A DNA stretch of 64,000 nt from Thermoanaerobacterium sp. RBIITD (GTDB lineage: Bacteria; Bacillota; Thermoanaerobacteria; Thermoanaerobacterales; Thermoanaerobacteraceae): NCBI RefSeq assembly GCF_900205865.1, contig NZ_LT906662.1:2989411-3053410 (forward strand). The letters run 5' to 3'. Shown piece by piece: positions 56,368 to 64,000 of the stretch. The position numbers and the translations under genes were made by a program. Position 1 is the stretch's first letter. Each line of letters begins with the position of its first letter. The notes under the pieces were generated by a model. It saw only the letters and a list, made by a program, of their open reading frames with translations, had not been told where the DNA came from and made no database searches.

Positions 56368-58434
56368 ATGTTTAAAAAGGACAGGCCATTAAAAAAAATA
56401 TTATTCAATCAAAGAGCATATATAATATTTTTTGTTACAATATACTTTGTGACTTCTTATTTTTTGTTTTATACGACAATAACACCGCCTAAATTTGATA
56501 TTAAAGAAGGTGATGTTGCGCAAATCGATATAAAAGCACCAAAGGATATTGTAGATAATGTGGCAACGCAAAAGAAAATCCAAGAAGCAATAAACAATGT
56601 TAATCCAAAGTATGATTACGATGAAAGTGTAGCACAAGAGTCATATATAAAATTAACTGATTTTTTTAATAAATTACGCAGCATTAGAAAGTCAAATTCG
56701 TCAGAACAAGATAAGTTAAATTCATTAAAAGATCAGCTGCCGATTAAACTTGATGATAAATCATTAAAGACACTTCTATCTATCGAAGACAATACTTTAA
56801 TTGCTGTCGAATCTATAGCTATATCAACAGAAAAAGCTACTATGTCAAGACAAATAACTGATGATGCTCTTTCCGGGGCTTTAAATAGTGTTAAAAGTAT
56901 TATTGATAATTCTGATTTAAAGAGCGATCTTAAGCCTATAGTATATTCAATAATATCATCGGTTATATCACCAAACATGATTTACAATGCACATGAGACG
57001 GAAATCGCAAGGAAAGACGCCGCAGAAAAAATACAACCTGTTATGTATAAAAAAGGCCAAAATATAATTATTAGTGGTGAAGTTGTTACAAATGATCAAA
57101 TACAAGTGTTGAAAGCACTTGGTTTATTAAAGAATAACAGCAAGATAGACTTTGCTATGTTATTTGGCATTGTTATTTTATTATCTTTATCATTATTTAT
57201 ATCTATTTATTATATCAATAGACTTAATAAAAAAGTTAAAGAAAAAAATTCATATATTCAGATTTTATGCCTTTTAGGATTGTTATACTATTTTATCGTG
57301 ATAGCATTAAAAAACATAAATGTTTTATTGATTCCATCGGAAATGCTAGCATTATCTGTTTCAGTTATATTAGATCCTTATATAGCGATAATGCTCAATA
57401 CAATTTTTTCAATAATCGGTGGCATGATGTTAAATTTTAATCAGGCTTACATAGTGATGTCTTTGTTTGGTGGAATTATCGGTGCTATTAAGATGGCAAA
57501 TTCGAGACAAAGAATAGATTTTATCAAATCTGGCATTTATGTTAGTGCTGTTAATACTTTAGCAATTCTTGGAGTCGGTTTAATTAATAGCAATAACATT
57601 ATACCTGTTCTTGAAAACAGCTTATGGGGTATTATAAGCGGTGCTTTTAGTGCAATACTTGCGATTGGCTTGCTACCTTTTTGGGAGGCAGGATTTGACA
57701 TAATAACACCATTAAAACTCTTAGAGCTTTCTAATCCCAATAACACATTATTAAAAAAATTGATGATGGATGCACCTGGCACATATCATCATAGTATAAT
57801 AGTTGCAAATTTAGCTGAAGCCGGTTCAGATGCAATTGGAGCTAATAGCTTACTTACGAGAGTTGGAGCATACTATCATGATATAGGAAAAGTAAAGAGA
57901 CCTTACTTTTTTAAAGAAAACCAATTTACATAAGAGAATCTTCATGATAAAATATCACCAGATTTAAGTACCCTCGTTATAACATCCCATGTTAAAGATG
58001 GAATCGAACTAGCTAAAAAATATAAATTACCAGAAGATATAGTTAATTTGATTAAAGAACATCATGGTACATCTCTCGTAAAATATTTTTACAGTAAGGC
58101 TTTAAAAACTGATGATCTATGTGAAGAAAATTCTTTTAGATATTCGGGACCCAAGCCGCAATCTAAAGAGGCAGCAATATTGATGCTGGCAGATTCAATA
58201 GAAGCTTCTGTAAGGTCACTTCATGAGCCAACAGACGAAGATATTGAGACAATGGTTAACAAGATAATTGATGATAGGCTAAAAGATGGACAGCTCGATG
58301 AAAGCAATCTTACATTGAAGGACATTAAAACGCTTGGTAAATCATTTTTATCATCATTAAATGGTATATTTCACCATAGAATTGAGTATCCTGATATAGA
58401 AAATAATAATAATAAAGCAGAGGTGTTACAATGA
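56368..58434 (+). pseudogene. pgpH: PgpH-type 7TM-HD cyclic-di-AMP phosphodiesterase, nonsense codon
   Basis: PgpH (YqfF) hydrolyses cyclic di-AMP. The gene reads in one frame except for TAA at 57931-57933. The part before it (521 residues from ATG 56368, after TGGGAGG) has an N-terminal helix, the extracytoplasmic HDED domain (to about 260), seven membrane helices and the first half of the HD domain: GTYHHSIIVANLAEAGSDAI and YYHDIGKVKRPYFFKENQFT. The part after it, in the same frame, completes the domain: ENLHDKISPDLSTLVITSHV and LIKEHHGTSLVKYFYSK. Compared with relatives only one residue is replaced by the stop. The truncated form lacks the later metal His. A separate restart at ATG 58048 is possible but would not rebuild the enzyme. 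Confidence 0.88.
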
Positions 58435-58916
58435 ATATTTTGATAGATAATAGACAGGATAAAGTAAATGCCGAGGGATTAGACAAAATAGTAAAAGATG
58501 TTGTTAAAACAGCTTTGGAAGTTGAAGGTGTGATTGACGATGTAGAAGTAAGCGTATCGTTTGTTGACAATGAAGAAATACACAAATTAAATAAATATTA
58601 TAGAAATGTCGATAGTGAAACAGATGTTTTATCATTTCCTCTTGTAGAGTTTGAAGAGATTTATTCTGATATAGATGTTGAGGGACAGGAAGACGATCTA
58701 AGTGGCCCGGAACCAATAGGCGATATTGTTATATCACTTGAAAAAGCAAGGCAGCAAGCAATGGAATATGGACATTCTTTTTTGAGGGAAGTTGCATATC
58801 TGACCGCACATAGTATGTTTCATCTTATGGGGTATGATCATGAAAAAGAAGAAGACAAAAAGATAATGAGAGAAAAAGAAGAAGAAGTAATGAAGCGATT
58901 AAACTTAGAAAGGTGA
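58431..58916 (+). CDS. ybeY: Endoribonuclease YbeY
   Basis: YbeY is a zinc-dependent RNase used in 16S rRNA maturation and quality control. The 161-residue protein has VSFVDNEEIHKLNKYYRNVD, SETDVLSFPL and the zinc motif AHSMFHLMGYDHEKEED (HxxxHxxxxxH) near residue 128. ATG 58431 overlaps the pgpH stop by 4 bases, so its translation is coupled to the second part of the interrupted gene upstream; the nonsense codon might lower its expression by polarity. Confidence 0.95.
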   Translation: MNILIDNRQDKVNAEGLDKIVKDVVKTALEVEGVIDDVEVSVSFVDNEEIHKLNKYYRNVDSETDVLSFPLVEFEEIYSDIDVEGQEDDLSGPEPIGDIVISLEKARQQAMEYGHSFLREVAYLTAHSMFHLMGYDHEKEEDKKIMREKEEEVMKRLNLER

Positions 58917-58923
58917 TGCAAAC

Positions 58924-59622
58924 TTGGGAATTAGAAAATTGATAGACAGCTTTAATTTTGCAATTGAAGGAATAATATATACTTTTAAAACTGAAAAAAA
59001 TATGAAAATTCATTTTGCTGCGGCAATAATAGTTTTAATTTTGAGCTTATTTTATAATTTTAGCAAACTTGAGATGATAGCTATAATGGCTACTATTACA
59101 CTTGTAATTATGGCGGAAATGATTAATACTGCTATCGAAGCCGTTGTTGACATGATGACTGAAGAATACCATGTACTTGCAAAAATTGCAAAAAATGTCG
59201 CGGCAGGAGCCGTATTGATTGCAGCGCTAAATGCAATATTTGTTGCATATATTCTTTTTTTTAAAAGAATAAACCCATGGACAAATATATTACTAACAAG
59301 ATTAAGAAATTCTCCAGCGCATGTTACATTTACAGCTCTTATAATTGTCATGCTGCTTACTATTATTTTAAAAGCCCATTATGGCGGTGGTACACCATTA
59401 AGAGGTGGACTTCCGAGTGGGCATAGTGCTATTGCTTTTTGCCTTGCAACAGCATCAACTTTTATATCTAAAAACATTCTTGTATCTACTATAACTTTTA
59501 TTATGGCACTTATGGTTGCGCAGAGCAGAGTAGAAGGACATATACACTCAACATTTCAAGTTGCAATTGGTGCAGTAATTGGCATATTAATAACAGTATT
59601 GTTTTTTCAAATTGTAAAATAA
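58924..59622 (+). CDS. Diacylglycerol/undecaprenol kinase fused to PAP2 phosphatase
   Basis: The 232 residues hold two membrane enzymes. Residues 1 to about 115 are DgkA-like: DSFNFAIEGIIYTFKTEKNM and the signature MAEMINTAIEAVVDMMTEEY, phosphorylating a lipid alcohol, in Gram-positives usually undecaprenol. Residues about 125-232 are a PAP2-type phosphatase with LRGGLPSGHSAIAFCLATAS and SRVEGHIHSTFQVAIGAVIG, whose two His form the active site, removing phosphate from a lipid. TTG 58924 follows AAAGGTGATG. Position between ybeY and era is the standard place for dgkA in Firmicutes, so the PAP2 part is the addition. No frameshift separates the halves. Confidence 0.9.
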   Translation: MGIRKLIDSFNFAIEGIIYTFKTEKNMKIHFAAAIIVLILSLFYNFSKLEMIAIMATITLVIMAEMINTAIEAVVDMMTEEYHVLAKIAKNVAAGAVLIAALNAIFVAYILFFKRINPWTNILLTRLRNSPAHVTFTALIIVMLLTIILKAHYGGGTPLRGGLPSGHSAIAFCLATASTFISKNILVSTITFIMALMVAQSRVEGHIHSTFQVAIGAVIGILITVLFFQIVK

Positions 59623-59651
59623 AAAATGAAACAATATTTTGAGGTGATAAA

Positions 59652-60554
59652 ATGGTGTATAAATCAGGATTTGCTGCTTTGATTGGAAGAACGAATGTTG
59701 GCAAATCAACATTATTAAATGTCTTAATACAAGAGAAAATTGCAATTACGTCGGACAAGCCCCAGACAACTAGAAATACTATTCAAGGTATTTTAACAGG
59801 TGATGACTATCAAGTTATTTTTATTGATACACCTGGAATACATAAACCAAAGCACAAATTAAGTGAATTCATGATAGAATCGGTAAAAAAGACATTAACT
59901 GAAGTAGATTTAATAATATATATGGCAGAGCCTGATGCTGAGGTAGGCCCAGGTGACAAATATATTATTGAGAATTTAAAGACAATAACTACACCGATAA
60001 TACTTGTAATAAATAAAATTGATATAGCCCCATATGAAGTTATTGATAAAACGATAAATGAATTTAAGGCGCAGTATAATTTTAAAGATATAATACCTAT
60101 ATCTGCATTAAAAAATAAGAATATTGATCTATTAAAGCATACGATTATATCTTATCTTCCTGATGGTCCTAAGTATTTTCCGGATGATTATATAACAGAT
60201 AGACCCGAGAAATTTATTGTTGCTGAGATTATTAGAGAAAAGATACTCAATTACCTTGAAGATGAAGTACCACATGGTGTGTATGTGGAAGTAAATACAA
60301 TGATTGAAAGAGAAAACAAAGATATTCTAAATATTGAGGCATTTATTTACTGTGAAAAAGAATCGCATAAAGCAATAATTATAGGGAAAAACGGTCAAAT
60401 GCTAAGAAGAATTGGTAGTAGTGCAAGAAACGAATTAGAGAGTCTTTTTGGTCAAAAAATATATTTAGATTTATGGGTCAAAGTGAAAAAGGGATGGAGA
60501 GATAATTTAAGTGTATTAAGAAATTTTGGATATGTGATTGACAAAAGCAGTTAA
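59652..60554 (+). CDS. era: GTPase Era
   Basis: Era is an essential GTPase that binds the 3' end of 16S rRNA during 30S assembly. The 300-residue protein has GFAALIGRTNVGKSTLLNVL (G1), FIDTPGIHKPKHKLSEFMIE (G3), VINKIDIAPYEVIDKTI (G4), and a C-terminal KH domain with SHKAIIIGKNGQMLRRIGSS. Full length. ATTTTGAGGTG precedes ATG 59652. Confidence 0.97.
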   Translation: MVYKSGFAALIGRTNVGKSTLLNVLIQEKIAITSDKPQTTRNTIQGILTGDDYQVIFIDTPGIHKPKHKLSEFMIESVKKTLTEVDLIIYMAEPDAEVGPGDKYIIENLKTITTPIILVINKIDIAPYEVIDKTINEFKAQYNFKDIIPISALKNKNIDLLKHTIISYLPDGPKYFPDDYITDRPEKFIVAEIIREKILNYLEDEVPHGVYVEVNTMIERENKDILNIEAFIYCEKESHKAIIIGKNGQMLRRIGSSARNELESLFGQKIYLDLWVKVKKGWRDNLSVLRNFGYVIDKSS

Positions 60555-60591
60555 TTAATGTTAAATTATAAGTAAGGAAGGTGAAATTCCA

Positions 60592-61245
60592 ATGGAAATT
60601 GCTAAAATGATTGATCATACATTACTAAAGCCTGATGCAAAAGATGTTGATATAAAAAAATTATGTGAAGAAGCAAAAGAGTATAATTTTGCCTCAGTTT
60701 GTATAAATCCTTGCTATGTGAAATACGCCAATGATATTCTTGAAAATAGCAGTGTAAAGGTGTGCACAGTAATTGGCTTTCCACTTGGAGCTAATACAAT
60801 TAAGTCAAAAGTATTTGAAGCAAAAGATGCAATTTTAAATGGGGCACAAGAAATAGATATGGTTTTAAATGTTGGTAAACTGAAAAGCGGTGATTATGAT
60901 TATATAAAAAATGAAATTGAAACAGTAACACATGAAGCAAAATCAATGAAAAATATTATTGTAAAAGTAATACTTGAAACCTGTTATTTAAATGATGATG
61001 AGAAAATTAAAGCATGTGAGATAACAGTTAAAGCCGGTGCAGATTTTGTAAAGACTTCAACAGGCTTTGGAAGCGGCGGTGCAACTATACACGATGTACA
61101 ACTTATGAGAAAAGCGGTTGGAGATGATTTCGGTGTAAAAGCTTCTGGAGGGGTTAGGACAGCTGAAGTCGCAAGGGAAATGATTAAGGCAGGTGCAAAT
61201 AGGATAGGAACAAGTTCTGGTATACAAATTGTAAAGGGATGGTAA
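60592..61245 (+). CDS. deoC: Deoxyribose-phosphate aldolase
   Basis: DeoC cleaves 2-deoxyribose-5-phosphate to acetaldehyde and glyceraldehyde-3-phosphate in nucleoside breakdown. The 217-residue barrel has [58 protein letters not shown], the Schiff-base Lys in [18 protein letters not shown] near residue 153 and the second Lys in [23 protein letters not shown] precedes ATG 60592. The neighbours era and recO are unrelated housekeeping genes. Confidence 0.96.
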   Translation: MEIAKMIDHTLLKPDAKDVDIKKLCEEAKEYNFASVCINPCYVKYANDILENSSVKVCTVIGFPLGANTIKSKVFEAKDAILNGAQEIDMVLNVGKLKSGDYDYIKNEIETVTHEAKSMKNIIVKVILETCYLNDDEKIKACEITVKAGADFVKTSTGFGSGGATIHDVQLMRKAVGDDFGVKASGGVRTAEVAREMIKAGANRIGTSSGIQIVKGW

Positions 61246-61249
61246 CAAT

Positions 61250-61375
61250 ATGATTCTACATCTTATTTGGAACCTTTTTAGAAAGACAGGTAAAATTGAA
61301 TATTTTATGATTTATAAAGATTACGAACGTATAACAAAGGAAAAAAATAAACTTAAAAGGGCAAAATTAGTATGA
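61250..61375 (+). CDS. yqzL: YqzL-like small protein
   Basis: This short frame of 41 residues reads ILHLIWNLFRKTGKIEYFMI then YKDYERITKEKNKLKRAK. The W-xx-F-xKTGxIExYxxYK pattern matches YqzL, a tiny conserved protein of unknown function encoded between era and recO in Firmicutes, exactly as here. AAAGGGATGG, at the end of deoC, is 7-8 bases before ATG 61250. The stop overlaps the recO start by 4 bases. Confidence 0.82.
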   Translation: MILHLIWNLFRKTGKIEYFMIYKDYERITKEKNKLKRAKLV

Positions 61376-62118
61376 GATTTATAAAGACTGAATCTATTGT
61401 TCTGAAAAGCAGTTTAATCGGTGAAACAGACAAAATTGTTACACTCTTTACAAAATCAAATGGAAAAGTACAAGCCTTAGCAAAAGGGGCGAGAAATTCA
61501 AAAAGCAGATTTTTAGGTGCATCGCATCCTTTTTGCATAGGGTATTATGTATTATTTGAAGGACAAAATTATTACTATATTGACCAGTGGGAACTTATTC
61601 ACACATTTATTAAATTTGAAGATGACATACTAAAATTATCGTATGCATCATATTATGTTGACATGGTATATAAATTACTGCAAGAGGAAGAGAAAAATAT
61701 AAATATATATAATCTTCTTAAATATGCCTTAATTTTACTTGAAAAAGATGCGACGAACCCTGATATTTTAACAATATTATATGTTTTAAGATTTGTTACA
61801 TTTATGGGGTATTTGCCAGAGGTAAATAACTGTACCTCTTGTGGCAGAAAGGATAACATCAATTTTTTTTCACCATCTATTGGCGGCGTTTTATGCAATA
61901 ATTGCAGGAATATATCAAATGACATATTATATATAAAAAGAGACACACTAAATGTGTTGAGATATTTGCTTAAATATGGTTTTCACAGTTTAGATAAAAT
62001 TAAAATTCCTAATCATACAATTGAAGAATTGGACAAAATAATAACTGAATATGTTAATGTACATTTTGAAAAAAATTTTCAATCCAAAAATCTTTTGGAA
62101 AAAATTAAAAATATGTAA
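61372..62118 (+). CDS. recO: DNA repair protein RecO
   Basis: RecO loads RecA on SSB-coated gaps with RecR. The 248-residue protein starts RFIKTESIVLKSSLIGETDK, an OB-fold domain (1-80), and includes KGARNSKSRFLGASHPFCIG, a helical middle and the four-Cys zinc site NCTSCGRKDNINFFSPSIGG with LCNNCRN. ATG 61372 overlaps the yqzL stop. Confidence 0.94.
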   Translation: MRFIKTESIVLKSSLIGETDKIVTLFTKSNGKVQALAKGARNSKSRFLGASHPFCIGYYVLFEGQNYYYIDQWELIHTFIKFEDDILKLSYASYYVDMVYKLLQEEEKNINIYNLLKYALILLEKDATNPDILTILYVLRFVTFMGYLPEVNNCTSCGRKDNINFFSPSIGGVLCNNCRNISNDILYIKRDTLNVLRYLLKYGFHSLDKIKIPNHTIEELDKIITEYVNVHFEKNFQSKNLLEKIKNM

Positions 62119-62130
62119 GGAGATGATAAA

Positions 62131-62541
62131 ATGAATGAGGAACTTGAAAAAATAGACCAAATTGTTGCAAGAGCTGGTGTGAGTTACAAAGAGGCTAAAG
62201 AAGCCTTAGAAAAAAGTAATGGCAATGTTGTTGATGCTTTGATTTACCTTGAAGACAATAAGAAAAATTGGACAGAAAACATATCTGTTGCTGGTTCAGA
62301 AGTTATTGACAAAGTGAAAGAAATTGTTAAAAAAGGGAATGTTACAAAAATTAGAATTAAAAAAGATGACAATGTAGTACTCGATATACCCGTAACTGCT
62401 GGTGCAATATCAGCGATCATAATACCACAGTTGACACTTGTTGGTGCCGCATTAGCAATCGTTACTAATTGCACTATTGAAATTGAAAGACCAAATAAAG
62501 AAATTACAGTATTAAAGGAAGAAAAGAAAAAGGACGAATAA
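62131..62541 (+). CDS. UBA-like / DUF4342 protein
   Basis: The 136-residue protein has an N-terminal UBA/NAC-like three-helix segment (residues 1-45: KIDQIVARAGVSYKEAKEAL then GNVVDALIYLED) and a C-terminal DUF4342 region with a hydrophobic stretch (VTAGAISAIIIPQLTLVGAA, about 88-107) that may insert into the membrane, then a charged tail. The function is unknown; UBA-like modules here likely mediate protein contacts rather than ubiquitin binding. AAGGAGATG precedes ATG 62131. It is 13 bases after recO. Confidence 0.82.
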   Translation: MNEELEKIDQIVARAGVSYKEAKEALEKSNGNVVDALIYLEDNKKNWTENISVAGSEVIDKVKEIVKKGNVTKIRIKKDDNVVLDIPVTAGAISAIIIPQLTLVGAALAIVTNCTIEIERPNKEITVLKEEKKKDE

Positions 62542-62556
62542 AATTGTAATCTTATA

Positions 62557-62585
62557 TTGACATATATTAAACTATTTGATATTCT
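62557..62585 (+). promoter_or_regulatory. Promoter upstream of glyS
   Basis: TTGACA (62557-62562) and TATTCT (62580-62585) are 17 bases apart. The predicted start lies just before the hairpin at 62603. Confidence 0.65.
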
Positions 62586-62602
62586 AAAATAAATTGAGCT
62601 TT

Positions 62603-62637
62603 AACCCTTTTTGCCGTATAGGAAAAAGGGTTTTGTT
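62603..62637 (+). terminator. Terminator-like hairpin in the recO-glyS gap
   Basis: AACCCTTTTT (62603-62612) pairs with AAAAAGGGTT (62623-62632) around GCCGTATAGG, followed by TTGTTT. It ends the upstream operon but lies downstream of a good promoter, so it could also attenuate glyS. No T-box sequence is seen. Confidence 0.75.
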
Positions 62638-62662
62638 TATACATAAAAAGGAGTGTTTATAT

Positions 62663-64000
62663 ATGGCTTTTGAGGTGACAATGGAAAAAATAGTATCACT
62701 TGCAAAGAATCGCGGATTTGTATTCCCAGGGTCTGAAATATATGGTGGCCTTGCAAATACTTGGGATTATGGGCCACTTGGAGTAGAATTTAAGAATAAC
62801 GTAAAGAAGGCCTGGTGGTCAAAATTTGTTCAAGAAAGTCAATATAATGTAGGCCTTGACTGTGCAATATTGATGAATCCGGAAACATGGGTAGCGTCTG
62901 GACATGTAGGGGGATTCAGCGATCCTTTGATGGACTGTAAAGAGTGTAAGTCAAGATTTCGTGCTGATAAACTTGTTGAGGATTATTTAAAAGAGCAGGG
63001 CAATGAAACTATTGTAGATGGTTGGTCTGATGAAAAACTAAAAAAATTCATTGATGATAATAATGTACCTTGTCCTGTTTGTGGTTCACACAATTTTACC
63101 GATATAAGAAAGTTCAATTTGATGTTTAAAACATTTCAGGGAGTTACAGAAGATTCCAAGTCAGAAATATATTTAAGACCAGAAACAGCACAAGGAATAT
63201 TTGTAAATTTTAAAAATGTATTAAGAACAACAAGAAAGAAAATCCCTTTTGGAATAGGGCAAATTGGCAAATCTTTTAGAAATGAAATCACTCCGGGAAA
63301 TTTTACATTTAGGACGAGAGAATTTGAACAGATGGAGTTGGAGTTCTTCTGCAAACCTGGTGAAGACATAGAATGGTTTAAATATTGGAAAGAATTTTGT
63401 ATGAATTGGTTATTAAATTTAGGCTTGAAAAAGGAAAATTTAAGGTTTAGAGATCATAGCAAAGAAGAGCTTTCCCATTACAGCAATGCGACTACAGATA
63501 TAGAATACAGATTTCCATTCGGTTGGGGAGAGCTATGGGGCATAGCGGACAGAACAGATTTTGACTTAAAACGACATATGGAGCATTCTGGAGCTGATTT
63601 AACTTATTTCGATCCGAATACAAATGAAAAATACATACCATATTGTATAGAACCGTCTGTTGGCGCAGACAGAGTAGCTTTGGCGTTTTTAATAGATGCA
63701 TATAATGAAGAAGAAGTTGGTGAAAATGATACAAGGGTTGTATTGAAATTACATCCTATGCTTGCACCGATAAAGGCGGCTGTTCTCCCGTTGTCTAAAA
63801 AACTTGGTGACAATGCTTATAAATTGTATGACGATCTAAGGAAAGAATTTGTTGTCGATTATGATGAAACTGGGAGTATAGGGAAACGATACAGGCGTCA
63901 AGATGAGATTGGGACACCTTACTGTATTACGTATGATTTTGATTCGTTAAATGATGAGTCTGTAACGATAAGAGATAGGGATACTATGCAACAAGTAAGA
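62663..64000 (+). CDS. glyS: Glycyl-tRNA synthetase, dimeric type (3'-partial)
   Basis: The gene is open from ATG 62663 to the last base (446 codons); a few residues of the anticodon domain or end are outside the window. It is the single-chain alpha2-type class II enzyme: [40 protein letters not shown] (motif 1 region), a zinc-like insert with [14 protein letters not shown] and [45 protein letters not shown] and [15 protein letters not shown] (motif 2), and [17 protein letters not shown] (motif 3). AAAAAGGAGTG precedes the ATG. Firmicutes use either this or the GlyQ/GlyS tetramer. Confidence 0.96.
   Translation, partial: MAFEVTMEKIVSLAKNRGFVFPGSEIYGGLANTWDYGPLGVEFKNNVKKAWWSKFVQESQYNVGLDCAILMNPETWVASGHVGGFSDPLMDCKECKSRFRADKLVEDYLKEQGNETIVDGWSDEKLKKFIDDNNVPCPVCGSHNFTDIRKFNLMFKTFQGVTEDSKSEIYLRPETAQGIFVNFKNVLRTTRKKIPFGIGQIGKSFRNEITPGNFTFRTREFEQMELEFFCKPGEDIEWFKYWKEFCMNWLLNLGLKKENLRFRDHSKEELSHYSNATTDIEYRFPFGWGELWGIADRTDFDLKRHMEHSGADLTYFDPNTNEKYIPYCIEPSVGADRVALAFLIDAYNEEEVGENDTRVVLKLHPMLAPIKAAVLPLSKKLGDNAYKLYDDLRKEFVVDYDETGSIGKRYRRQDEIGTPYCITYDFDSLNDESVTIRDRDTMQQVR

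Noticed and set aside
159-57933. Stop-codon recoding (TAG in cbiG, TAA in pgpH)
   Set aside because: The two stops differ, both codons are used as normal stops throughout the window, and no selenocysteine- or pyrrolysine-type context is present (both events would need TGA or TAG).
1-64000. CRISPR arrays, tRNA and rRNA genes
   Set aside because: I looked for regularly spaced repeats, cloverleaf blocks with GGTTCGAATC-like arms and rRNA cores and found none.

Overview
The window is AT-rich chromosome from a low-GC, anaerobic, spore-forming Firmicute. Sporulation and germination genes (gpr, spoIIP, cwlD, yqfC, yqfD, a Spo0E-like regulator), an oxygen-sensitive class III ribonucleotide reductase, clostridial ferredoxin, a broken hydE, strong Shine-Dalgarno sites and frequent TTG starts all fit. 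The gene set and the ISLre2 and group II intron remnants suggest Thermoanaerobacterales, probably close to Thermoanaerobacterium; the genus is an inference.

Layout. 1-8.9 kb is a plus-strand tetrapyrrole operon: the end of a cobalamin branch (cbiG, cbiH, cbiJ, all three broken by point lesions), then intact hemA, hemC, a cobA-hemD fusion, hemB, precorrin-2 dehydrogenase and hemL, leading from glutamyl-tRNA to siroheme/precorrin-2. 8.9-14.7 kb holds ferredoxin, an aminotransferase, AlaX, a Spo0E-like protein and a P-type cation ATPase behind a yybP-ykoY (Mn2+) riboswitch. 14.8-17.6 kb has a minus-strand MarR/ABC-2 drug-export operon and a divergent ECF S-component gene. 17.6-19.1 kb is decayed mobile DNA: an ORF-less group II intron beside an ISLre2-family transposase remnant. 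19.2-23.1 kb is an accessory Fe-S cluster (DUF5320, two NifX-like proteins, two ferredoxin-MinD ATPases, an MBL protein). 23.1-25.3 kb is a gene graveyard (SPASM maturase, Mrp, radical SAM and hydE fragments around an intact DUF89 gene). 25.5-29.2 kb carries a Fur-family regulator, a cobalamin riboswitch with terminator, and nrdDG. 29.5-41.6 kb has HAD and MBL enzymes, comEC, holA, rpsT, gpr, spoIIP, cwlD and an unusual membrane/glycosyltransferase trio. 41.7-64 kb is a conserved housekeeping run: lepA, hemW, hrcA-grpE-dnaK-dnaJ (with CIRCE), prmA, rsmE, mtaB, HIT, rpsU, yqeY, yqfC, yqfD, phoH, a nonsense-interrupted pgpH, ybeY, a DgkA-PAP2 fusion, era, deoC, yqzL, recO, a DUF4342 gene and glyS, which runs off the window end.

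How it fits together. The most coherent story is cobalamin: three adjacent B12-synthesis genes are broken, while nrdDG, which needs no B12, sits behind an apparently intact cobalamin-repressed transcription-terminating riboswitch. If the cell no longer makes B12, that switch would stay on unless B12 is imported. A second theme is a shared CATATG-centred palindrome at the promoters of the NifX/MinD cluster and of the Fur-family gene, suggesting a small common regulon. No tRNA, rRNA or CRISPR array was seen.
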